A DNA stretch of 5,440 nt from contig DXEQ01000001.1 of NCBI GenBank assembly GCA_019114885.1, positions 1-5,440 on the forward strand. Reading direction: 5' to 3'. The number at the start of each line of letters is the position of its first letter. The first letter of the stretch is position 1. The notes under the pieces were generated by a model that saw only the letters and a program-made list of their open reading frames with translations, had not been told where the DNA came from and made no database searches. This stretch comes from Candidatus Anaerobutyricum stercoripullorum (GTDB lineage Bacteria > Bacillota > Clostridia > Lachnospirales > Lachnospiraceae). Positions 1 to 5,163 of this stretch are shown here, in pieces. A program made the position numbers and the translations under genes.

Positions 1-1395
1 ACCGCCTACATAAAGATTGATATTGAGGAAATTCCGTTTGCGGGAACCATTGACGTAAACGGCAGCTATGAGGGAACCGTAAATGCGGACCCGGTCAACT
101 TAAACAATGTGCTGGACGCTACGGTCTACGATGAGAGCGGCAAGGAAGTAAAGCGTCGGCTTACATGGGAGGCCAGACAGCTTAAAGGCATCACCGTAGA
201 ACCGGGCGGTGACGTAACATTTGAAAAAGAGGGAACCTATCAGGTGCGCGCAGTCATTTCTGACGAAGTGCGGTCTGACTGGGTCAATGTTTACGGCGGT
301 GAGAAGCCGTTTGAGGGAAGTGTAGTCCTTACTGGCAGCTACACCGGCACGGTCGGTGCGGCAGCCGATGATCTTAATACAAAGCTTGACGTGCGTGTAT
401 TTGACACTGATAAGAAACAGGTGGACCGTCCGGTGACCTGGGAATCCTCTGAGCTTAATGGCATCAAGGTGACGGAAGACGGTAAAGTTACATTTACCAA
501 ACCGGGAACGTATCATGTGCAGGCGAGAGTCTCCGATACGATAAAATCCGGCTGGTACGCCATCAAAGCGGTGAACCCGGATACAACCATCGCCGTAACA
601 GGCGTGACCCTCTCCGGTGCGGAGAAACTGTCAGTCGGCGAGAGCGTGGCTCTGACCGCTGCCGTGGCGCCGGCAAACGCCACAGATCAAGCCCTTACAT
701 TTACCAGCAGCAGCGCGGATGTGATAAAAGTAGATAACAGCGGACGCGTGACTGCGCTGAAACCGGGCCGCGCCACTGTGACTGTGACAGCGGCAGGCGG
801 AAAGAAAGCTTCCATGCAGATTACTGTGACAGAGCCGGTAGTGCTGCCGCAGGGCAAGGCGCTGCAGGGACGCAAGGTGAAGCTTACATGGAATAAAGTG
901 AAGAATGCGGACGGTTATGAAGTATACGGCGCTGTCTGCAGCGGCGACATGAAGTTACAGAAAGTCGTGAAAGGAAAGAAACTGACGCTCAGTAAAGTCA
1001 GCCGCAAAAAACTGGATAAAAACAAAGATTATAAATTCAGAATCAAAGCCTATCGCATGATAGACGGCAAGAAAGTATATCTGACCGCGTCAGAAGATAT
1101 CCATGTGAAGATGACGGAAAACAGCCGTTATGCCAATGCGGCTTCCGTGAAGGTATCCAAAAAGAAAAAGACGCTGTCCGCAGGAAAAACATGGAGACCG
1201 AAAGTGACGGTCAAGATGAAAGGCAAGGCAAAACAGATGAAACACGTGCAGCCGGTACGTTATTTAAGCAGCGACGAAACCATCGCTACCGTGACCAGGA
1301 CCGGCAAGATCACGGCCAGAACAAAGGGAACCTGTTTCATCTACGCCTGCGCGGTCAACGGCAAAACAGCCAAGATCAAGATAACCGTGCGGTAA
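1..1395 (+). CDS. Ig-like/fibronectin-like multidomain surface protein (5'-partial)
   Basis: The frame is open from base 1, so the gene begins upstream. The window shows the last 464 residues, ending at TAA 1393-1395. Modules in window residue numbers: the tail of one Ig-like repeat (1-12); two tandem 91-residue Ig-like repeats (13-103 and 104-194) sharing GSYxGTV, LTWE/VTWE and VTFxKxGTY motifs; a bacterial Ig-like group 2 (Big_2) domain (about 198-276, with VTLSG, LSVGESVALTA and SGRVTALKPGRATVTVT); a fibronectin type III-like module (about 285-371, with VKLTWNKVKNADGYEVY and YKFRIKAY); and a second, lysine-rich Big_2-like domain (379-464, with SSDETIATVTRTGKITA). Such modules are known as extracellular stalks or adhesive parts of secreted proteins. 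No LPXTG sorting motif, membrane anchor or SLH domain lies at the visible C-terminus, so any anchor, signal peptide or catalytic domain must be upstream. The role (adhesin, or accessory part of a secreted enzyme) is undetermined. Domain assignment is secure and function is not. A strong terminator follows at 1508-1542. Confidence 0.9.
   Translation, partial: TAYIKIDIEEIPFAGTIDVNGSYEGTVNADPVNLNNVLDATVYDESGKEVKRRLTWEARQLKGITVEPGGDVTFEKEGTYQVRAVISDEVRSDWVNVYGGEKPFEGSVVLTGSYTGTVGAAADDLNTKLDVRVFDTDKKQVDRPVTWESSELNGIKVTEDGKVTFTKPGTYHVQARVSDTIKSGWYAIKAVNPDTTIAVTGVTLSGAEKLSVGESVALTAAVAPANATDQALTFTSSSADVIKVDNSGRVTALKPGRATVTVTAAGGKKASMQITVTEPVVLPQGKALQGRKVKLTWNKVKNADGYEVYGAVCSGDMKLQKVVKGKKLTLSKVSRKKLDKNKDYKFRIKAYRMIDGKKVYLTASEDIHVKMTENSRYANAASVKVSKKKKTLSAGKTWRPKVTVKMKGKAKQMKHVQPVRYLSSDETIATVTRTGKITARTKGTCFIYACAVNGKTAKIKITVR
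37..582 (+). repeat. Two tandem 273-bp repeats coding Ig-like domains
   Basis: Codons 13-103 and 104-194 align without gaps as two 91-residue units. Both begin Phe-(Ala/Glu)-Gly and carry GSY-x-GTV, then L/V-TWE, then VTF-x-K-x-GTY, then V-S/I-SD and a Trp near the end. Residues 1-12 look like the end of a further copy, so the array probably continues upstream. The units are diverged at the DNA level, which suggests an old duplication rather than recent slippage. They resemble Big_4-type Ig-like domains, but I assign that family only tentatively. Confidence 0.8.
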
Positions 1396-1430
1396 GATAT
1401 CGCAAAAGGTTTGTACCCCCGACGAGGGAA

Positions 1431-1447
1431 CTCACTGTGACAGTGAG
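1431..1447. other. Short hairpin downstream of the Ig-like gene
   Basis: CTCACTG (1431-1437) and CAGTGAG (1441-1447) form a perfect 7-bp stem with a TGA loop, 36 bases after the stop codon. No T-run follows, so it is unlikely to terminate transcription alone. It may stabilise the mRNA 3' end ahead of the stronger terminator downstream, or be incidental. Confidence 0.35.
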
Positions 1448-1488
1448 AGAATAATTGTTACTCCTTTAAATCCTGAATAAACAATAGA

Positions 1489-1542
1489 GCCGCCCGGGAG
1501 GCGGCAGACACGCAGGGTGTGATATACGCTCTGCGTGTTTTT
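1489..1542 (+). terminator. Intrinsic terminator of the Ig-like gene
   Basis: The main hairpin pairs 1508-1520 with 1526-1538: 13 bp, two of them G-T wobbles, with a 5-base loop (GATAT). It is followed by T residues through 1542, the classic Rho-independent form. Directly before it, GCCGCC (1489-1494) pairs with GGCGGC (1500-1505) as a second GC-rich hairpin with a 5-base loop. The two stems are adjacent and do not compete. The structure lies between the Ig-like gene and the promoter of the metal transporter gene and should insulate them. Confidence 0.85.
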
Positions 1543-1547
1543 GTATC

Positions 1548-1576
1548 TGGTCAAATGGGTCACGGCAGGGTATAAT
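1548..1576 (+). promoter_or_regulatory. Sigma-A-like promoter of the ZIP transporter gene
   Basis: A perfect TATAAT -10 box (1571-1576) sits 17 bp after TGGTCA (1548-1553), a 4-of-6 match to the -35 consensus TTGACA. Transcription would start near 1583, giving a leader of about 95 nt. It starts just after the terminator T-run, which fits a new transcription unit. Confidence 0.65.
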
Positions 1577-1587
1577 GATTGCATATG

Positions 1588-1643
1588 CATACAGAATGTC
1601 AGGCGGTTCGCTGACGGCAGCAGTCTGCATCGGCTTTTTGCCG
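1588..1643 (+). promoter_or_regulatory. Structured leader of the ZIP gene (two weak hairpins)
   Basis: In the predicted leader, GTCA near 1588 with TGAC near 1605, plus GCG/CGC inside, can form a 7-bp stem with a single bulge. CGGC (1631-1634) pairs with GCCG (1640-1643) around a TTTTT loop, about 20 bases before the ribosome binding site. I recognise no named riboswitch. Metal-dependent control is plausible for this transporter class, but the sequence does not show it. Confidence 0.25.
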
Positions 1644-1677
1644 GGTATGTAAATCATCAGTAGGAAAGGAAAAGAGT

Positions 1678-2463
1678 ATGTTAGATTTTGAGATTATCCG
1701 GGGAATTCTCATTCCCTTTGCAGGGACGACGCTGGGCGCGGCCTGCGTATTTTTTATGAAAAAGGAAATGCATATGGGAGTGCAGCGGGCGCTGACCGGC
1801 TTTGCTGCCGGCGTCATGGTGGCGGCCTCCGTGTGGAGTCTGCTCATTCCGGCGCTGGACCAGTCTGCCCACATGGGTAAATGGGGCTTCATCCCGGCGG
1901 CGGTGGGTTTTCTGCTGGGTATGGGCTTTCTGCTGCTTCTGGACGAACTGGTTCCTCATCTGCATATGAACAGTGAGGAGGCGGAGGGACCGAAGACGAC
2001 CCTCTCCAAGACGACCATGCTCCTTCTGGCGGTCACCCTCCACAATATCCCGGAAGGGATGGCCGTGGGCGTGGTCTTTGCCGGCTGGATTCAGGGAAAC
2101 ATGGATATTTCCGCCATGGGCGCGCTGGCGCTTGCTCTCGGTATCGCCATCCAGAATTTCCCGGAGGGAGCCATCATCTCCATGCCGCTTAAAGCCGAGG
2201 GCGTCAGCAAGGGACGCTCCTTCCTGTATGGCGCGCTCACGGGTATTGTGGAACCGGCAGCGGCTTTTCTCACCATTCTGGCGGCGGGCTTCGTGGTACC
2301 GATTCTTCCGTATCTTCTGAGTCTGGCGGCCGGAGCCATGATCTATGTGGTCGTGGAAGAACTGATTCCGGAGATGGCAGAAGGAGAACATTCCAATGTG
2401 GGAACCATCGCCTTTGCGTTCGGATTTGTGGTGATGATGATTCTGGATGTGGCGCTGGGCTGA
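1678..2463 (+). CDS. ZIP-family divalent metal transporter
   Basis: This is a 261-residue integral membrane protein with about eight hydrophobic segments, the ZIP (ZRT/IRT-like) topology and usual bacterial length. The signature helices are intact. TM4 carries H122-N123-I124-P125-E126-G127, and TM5 carries Q159-N160-F161-P162-E163-G164. In ZIP proteins these His, Asn, Gln and Glu residues form the binuclear metal site in the transport path. E192 in TM6 and E227/E228 in TM7 are further likely ligands. The loop between TM3 and TM4 is short with an HLH pair (H94, H96), a modest version of the His-rich metal-sensing loop. The family moves zinc, and often iron, manganese or cobalt, into the cytoplasm; the preferred ion cannot be read here, so I give no symbol. 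The ATG at 1678 is preceded by AGGAAAGGA (1662-1670) at 7-base spacing. The gene has its own predicted promoter and no same-strand partner close enough to be an obvious operon. Confidence 0.93.
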   Translation: MLDFEIIRGILIPFAGTTLGAACVFFMKKEMHMGVQRALTGFAAGVMVAASVWSLLIPALDQSAHMGKWGFIPAAVGFLLGMGFLLLLDELVPHLHMNSEEAEGPKTTLSKTTMLLLAVTLHNIPEGMAVGVVFAGWIQGNMDISAMGALALALGIAIQNFPEGAIISMPLKAEGVSKGRSFLYGALTGIVEPAAAFLTILAAGFVVPILPYLLSLAAGAMIYVVVEELIPEMAEGEHSNVGTIAFAFGFVVMMILDVALG

Positions 2464-2497
2464 GGGTGATTTGTGTCGCCTGTCCGAAGGAGGTAAC

Positions 2498-2613
2498 GCA
2501 GCCCGGGGCGTGTGTTGCAGTCCGGGGGTATGCCCTGCAGCCCGGGGCGTATTTTGTAGCCCGGGGGTATGTCTTGCAGTCTGGAGCGTGTGTTGCAGCC
2601 CGGGCTGAGGGGT
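2498..2613. repeat. Tandem array of alternating 19- and 20-bp GC-rich units
   Basis: Five full units and one partial unit lie head to tail without spacers. The 19-bp units start at 2498, 2537 and 2576 (type GCAGCCCGGGGCGTGTGTT). The 20-bp units start at 2517 and 2556 (type GCAGTCCGGGGGTATGCCCT). A degenerate sixth copy runs 2595-2613. The higher-order period is 39 bp. Most units contain CCCGGG or a close variant, and the last holds the perfect 12-bp palindrome CAGCCCGGGCTG (2596-2607). The array starts 35 bases after the ZIP stop codon and ends just before the metY promoter. Function is unknown: it could be a minisatellite, a protein-binding array, or structured RNA at the 3' end of the ZIP transcript. 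No canonical terminator with a T-run was found for the ZIP gene, so the array may help end that transcript. Confidence 0.85.
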
Positions 2614-2623
2614 ACATTTCATA

Positions 2624-2652
2624 TTGACGAAGTAGGATATTCGCGGTATGAT
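2624..2652 (+). promoter_or_regulatory. Sigma-A-like promoter of metY-cysK
   Basis: TTGACG (2624-2629, 5 of 6 consensus) is separated by exactly 17 bp from TATGAT (2647-2652, 5 of 6 consensus). The predicted start near 2659 gives a leader of about 95 nt. The promoter lies just after the GC-rich repeat array, and its -10 box falls inside the first of the phased operator-like motifs. Confidence 0.75.
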
Positions 2653-2732
2653 AAGAAGGATTTTTATCTTATTAAAACGTTCGGTATACGAATAAAAGGT
2701 TTAGCATACGGACAAAACGTTCGATATACGAA
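2640..2732. promoter_or_regulatory. Phased near-palindromic operator-like array at the metY promoter
   Basis: Two 19-bp copies, AAAACGTTCGGTATACGAA (2674-2692) and AAAACGTTCGATATACGAA (2714-2732), differ at one base and lie exactly 40 bp apart. Each contains the dyad TTCG-N5-CGAA (2680-2692, 2720-2732). Midway lies a weaker copy, TTTAGCATACGGA (2700-2712). Another, TTCGCGGTATGAT, starts at 2640 in the same phase and overlaps the -10 box. The 20-bp phase is close to two helical turns, placing the sites on one DNA face, as expected for cooperative protein binding. Position over the -10 and leader suggests repression. The regulator is unknown; a cysteine or sulfur regulator (for example CymR/Rrf2 type or LysR type) would fit the downstream genes, but that is inference. 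Confidence 0.55.
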
Positions 2733-2742
2733 AAAGACAGAC

Positions 2743-2748
2743 AGGAGG
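2743..2748 (+). promoter_or_regulatory. Ribosome binding site deciding the metY start
   Basis: AGGAGG lies 6 bases before the ATG at 2755. The frame stays open upstream to an ATG at 2569, but that extension would cross the promoter, the phased repeats and part of the GC-rich array, and it adds residues not expected in the family. The 2755 start is therefore preferred. Confidence 0.9.
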
Positions 2749-2754
2749 ACGACC

Positions 2755-4080
2755 ATGGGCACGAAACCATATGGCGAGAGACATTTTCGATTTGAGACGC
2801 TGCAGCTGCACGCAGGACAGGAGACGCCGGATCCGGCCACGGGGGCCAGAGCGGTACCGATTTATCAGACCTCTTCTTTTGTGTTTGAGGACTGCGCCCG
2901 CGCGGCGGACCGGTTTGCGCTGCGGGAGGAGGGGAATATCTATTCCCGGCTGACCAACCCGACAGTGGAAGCCTTTGAGAAGAGGATGGCGGCGCTGGAG
3001 GGAGGAGTGGCTGCAGTGGCGGTGGCTTCCGGCGCGGCGGCGGTGACCTGCGCCGTTCAGAATGTGGCCCTGTCGGGCGGGCACATTGTAGCGGCGAAGA
3101 ATCTTTACGGGGGTACTTACAATCTGCTGGCGCACACGCTGCCGGATTACGGGATCACCACCACCTTTGTGGACCCGCTGGAACCGGACCAGTTTGCAAA
3201 GGCAATCCAGGAGAACACAAAGGCGCTCTACATCGAGGCTCTTGGCAATCCCAACTGTGAGGTGACCGATATCGAGGCGGTGGCGAAGATCGCCCACGCC
3301 CATGGCATCCCCCTGATGATCGACGCTACATTTGCTACGCCATATCTGCTGCGTCCTATCGAATACGGGGCGGATATCGTAATCCACTCTGCCACAAAGT
3401 TTATCGGTGGACACGGCACCAGTCTCGGAGGGGTGATTGTGGACGCCGGGCGGTTTGACTGGAAGGCCTCCGGAAAGTTCCCACAGTTTGCCATGCCGGA
3501 CGCCAGCTACCACGGACTGAGCTTCGTGGATGCGGCGGGAGCGGCGGCCTTCTCGGCGCGCCTCCGCGCCATCCTGCTGCGGGATACGGGAGCCTGCCTT
3601 TCCCCTTTCCACGCGTTTTTCTTCCTGCAGGGGCTGGAGACTCTGTCGCTGCGGGTGGAGCGCCATGTGGAGAACACACAAAAAGTGATCGCCTATCTGC
3701 AAAAACAGCCGCTGGTGGAGCACATCAACCATCCGCTGGCTTCCGCCGATCCGAAACAGCGGCGGCTCTATGAGACATATTTCCCAAAAGGCGGCGGCTC
3801 TATTTTTACCTTTGAGATAAAAGGCGACGAAAAGACGGCAATGGCTTTTATCGACAGCCTGGAACTGTTTTCCCTGCTGGCCAACGTGGCGGACGTGAAG
3901 TCGCTGGCCATCCATCCGGCATCCACCACCCACGCGGAACTCAATGCCCGGGAGCTTCTGGAGCAGGGCATCTACCCGAACACCATCCGCCTCTCCATCG
4001 GAACAGAGCACATCGATGATATTCTGGAAGATCTGGACGAGGCATTCCGGGCAGTCAGGGAGCAGCGCGAAAACGGATGA
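2755..4080 (+). CDS. metY: O-acetylhomoserine sulfhydrylase (homocysteine synthase)
   Basis: This 441-residue PLP enzyme of the Cys/Met metabolism (cystathionine gamma-synthase-like) family is cytoplasmic. It is expected to combine O-acetylhomoserine and sulfide into homocysteine and acetate (EC 2.5.1.49), a direct sulfhydrylation route to methionine. The N-terminal FETLQLHAGQ, then PIYQTSSFVF and YSRLTNPT (Y63 and R65 contact PLP phosphate of the partner subunit), are typical. N116-L-Y-G-G-T-Y holds the tyrosine (Y118) that stacks on PLP, and D190 is the likely residue facing the pyridine nitrogen. K215 in SATKFIGGHG is the Schiff-base lysine, with S212 and T214 beside it. R412 in NTIRLSIGTEH should bind the substrate carboxylate. 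The SLAIHPASTTH stretch and a length well above the 380-400 residues of MetB/MetC point to MetY rather than cystathionine synthase or lyase. cysK follows after 91 bp, so the pair is likely co-transcribed. Some MetY enzymes also accept O-acetylserine; that cannot be judged here. Confidence 0.93.
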   Translation: MGTKPYGERHFRFETLQLHAGQETPDPATGARAVPIYQTSSFVFEDCARAADRFALREEGNIYSRLTNPTVEAFEKRMAALEGGVAAVAVASGAAAVTCAVQNVALSGGHIVAAKNLYGGTYNLLAHTLPDYGITTTFVDPLEPDQFAKAIQENTKALYIEALGNPNCEVTDIEAVAKIAHAHGIPLMIDATFATPYLLRPIEYGADIVIHSATKFIGGHGTSLGGVIVDAGRFDWKASGKFPQFAMPDASYHGLSFVDAAGAAAFSARLRAILLRDTGACLSPFHAFFFLQGLETLSLRVERHVENTQKVIAYLQKQPLVEHINHPLASADPKQRRLYETYFPKGGGSIFTFEIKGDEKTAMAFIDSLELFSLLANVADVKSLAIHPASTTHAELNARELLEQGIYPNTIRLSIGTEHIDDILEDLDEAFRAVREQRENG

Positions 4081-4110
4081 ATCCGAGCTGGATGGCGGGG
4101 TATAGAATAC

Positions 4111-4127
4111 ATTTTTTGTGAAAAAAT
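4111..4127. other. AT-only hairpin in the metY-cysK gap
   Basis: ATTTTTT (4111-4117) and AAAAAAT (4121-4127) form a perfect 7-bp stem with a GTG loop. It lacks GC pairs, so it should be a weak terminator at most. The rest of the 91-base gap is AT-rich and has TATATA-like sequence near 4144, but no properly spaced -35. I therefore do not call a second promoter, and read-through from metY into cysK is expected. Confidence 0.3.
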
Positions 4128-4171
4128 AATAACAGATACGGATTATATAAGAAACGATTGGAGGAACGATC

Positions 4172-5101
4172 ATGGCAAAGATTTATCAGGGAATATCTGA
4201 TCTGGTCGGACGGACGCCGCTTGTGGAAGCGGCGCGGCTGGAGAAAAAACTGGGATTGAAGGCAAAGCTTCTTTTGAAACTGGAATACTTGAATCCGGCA
4301 GGAAGCGTCAAGGACCGGGTGGCAAAGGAAATGCTGGAAGACGCGGAGCGCCGGGGCGTGATCACCGCCGGGGCGACCATCATCGAGCCAACCTCGGGCA
4401 ACACGGGTATCGGTCTGGCCGCCATGGCAGTGGCAAAGGGCTACAGAGCGGTTCTCACCATGCCGGATACCATGAGCGTGGAGCGACGAAACATCCTCAA
4501 AGCTTACGGCGCGGAGATTGTGCTGACGCCGGGCGTGGAAGGCATGAAGGGCGCTATCGCCAAAGCAGAAGCGCTGGCAAAAGAGATTCCGGGCAGCTTT
4601 ATTCCGGGACAGTTTGAGAATCCGGCCAACCCGGAAGCGCACAGAAAGACCACCGGCCCGGAGATTTGGGAAGACACTGACGGAAACGTGGATATCTTTG
4701 TGGCCGGTGTGGGCACCGGCGGAACCATCACCGGCACCGGAAGTTATCTCAAAGAAAAGAATCCGGCCATCCGGATCGTTGCCATGGAGCCGGCCTCCTC
4801 TCCGGTCCTTTCCGGAGGCGCCGCAGGCCCGCACATGCTTCAGGGCATCGGCGCAGGCTTTGTGCCGGAAATTCTGGACACCAACGTCTACGATGAGATT
4901 GTCACCGTAGAAAATGAAAAGGCTTTCGAGTACGGCAAAGAACTGGCCAAGACAGAAGGATTCCTTGTGGGAATCTCCTCTGGTGCCGCCCTCTGCGCCG
5001 CCGTGGAACAGGCCCGAAAGCCGGAAAACGAAGGAAAGACCATCGTCGTGCTGCTGCCGGACAGCGGAGACCGGTACTACTCCACAGCTCTATTTCAGTA
5101 A
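4172..5101 (+). CDS. cysK: Cysteine synthase (O-acetylserine sulfhydrylase)
   Basis: This 309-residue fold-type II PLP enzyme is the usual length for CysK. It makes L-cysteine from O-acetylserine and sulfide, releasing acetate, in the cytoplasm. The N-terminal GISDLVGRTPLV is typical. LEYLNPAGSVKDR contains the Schiff-base lysine K47. TSGNTG (74-79) is the substrate-binding loop. MPDTMSVERRNILKAYGAEIVLTPG is the family's highly conserved stretch. GTGGT (181-185) cradles the PLP phosphate, and S298 in PDSGDRYYST should contact the pyridine nitrogen. The start at 4172 has GGAGG (4160-4164) at 7-base spacing. It follows metY, so sulfide is directed to both homocysteine and cysteine from one transcript, with no start point of its own that I can support. 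An alternative is the closely related O-acetylserine-dependent cystathionine beta-synthase (MccA); the absence of an adjacent mccB and the CysK-typical motifs make this less likely. A long inverted repeat follows at 5110. Confidence 0.93.
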   Translation: MAKIYQGISDLVGRTPLVEAARLEKKLGLKAKLLLKLEYLNPAGSVKDRVAKEMLEDAERRGVITAGATIIEPTSGNTGIGLAAMAVAKGYRAVLTMPDTMSVERRNILKAYGAEIVLTPGVEGMKGAIAKAEALAKEIPGSFIPGQFENPANPEAHRKTTGPEIWEDTDGNVDIFVAGVGTGGTITGTGSYLKEKNPAIRIVAMEPASSPVLSGGAAGPHMLQGIGAGFVPEILDTNVYDEIVTVENEKAFEYGKELAKTEGFLVGISSGAALCAAVEQARKPENEGKTIVVLLPDSGDRYYSTALFQ

Positions 5102-5109
5102 TGGCAGGA

Positions 5110-5141
5110 AAGGGAAGGAAACGTGAGGGTTTCCTTCCCTT
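5110..5141. terminator. Probable terminator between convergent genes
   Basis: AAGGGAAGGAAAC (5110-5122) and GTTTCCTTCCCTT (5129-5141) form a perfect 13-bp stem with a 6-base loop, 9 bases after the cysK stop. The bases after it on the plus strand (GTACTTACATTG) are T-containing but not a clean T-run, and the minus-strand side is equally imperfect. Its place between converging cysK and the minus-strand gene suggests a bidirectional terminator serving both. Confidence 0.7.
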
Positions 5142-5163
5142 GTACTTACATTGTTAATTACAG

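Noticed and set aside
109..1395. GTG at 109 as the start of the Ig-like protein
   Set aside because: The same frame is open to base 1 and the codons before 109 encode the beginning of the first full Ig-like repeat, so the gene continues upstream.
2498..2613. CRISPR array
   Set aside because: The units are only 19-20 bp, directly adjacent with no unique spacers, and no cas genes are nearby.
1681..2622. Long minus-strand open frame opposite the ZIP gene
   Set aside because: It is the antisense shadow of a clear ZIP gene. Its translation is low-complexity, rich in His, Arg, Pro and Gln, partly from the tandem repeat, and it shows no recognisable domain.
2569..2754. Upstream ATG at 2569 as the start of metY (62 extra residues)
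   Set aside because: It lies inside the GC-rich repeat array, the extension crosses a strong promoter and the phased repeats, and an AGGAGG sits ideally before the ATG at 2755.
2653..2754. S-box (SAM) or T-box riboswitch before metY
   Set aside because: The leader is only about 95 nt, lacks the recognisable conserved cores of either class, and has no terminator hairpin with a T-run before the ribosome site.
4116..4149. Separate promoter for cysK (TTGTGA plus TATATA-like sequence)
   Set aside because: The spacing between the elements is about 22 bp, too long for a standard sigma-A promoter, and the AT-rich background makes chance matches likely.
2701..4173. 490-residue minus-strand open frame opposite metY
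   Set aside because: It is the antisense shadow of an unambiguous PLP enzyme with all key motifs. The antisense translation shows no family features, and I see no ribosome site of its own.
4055..4834. 259-residue minus-strand open frame opposite cysK
   Set aside because: It is an antisense shadow of a clear cysteine synthase gene, with no recognisable motif.
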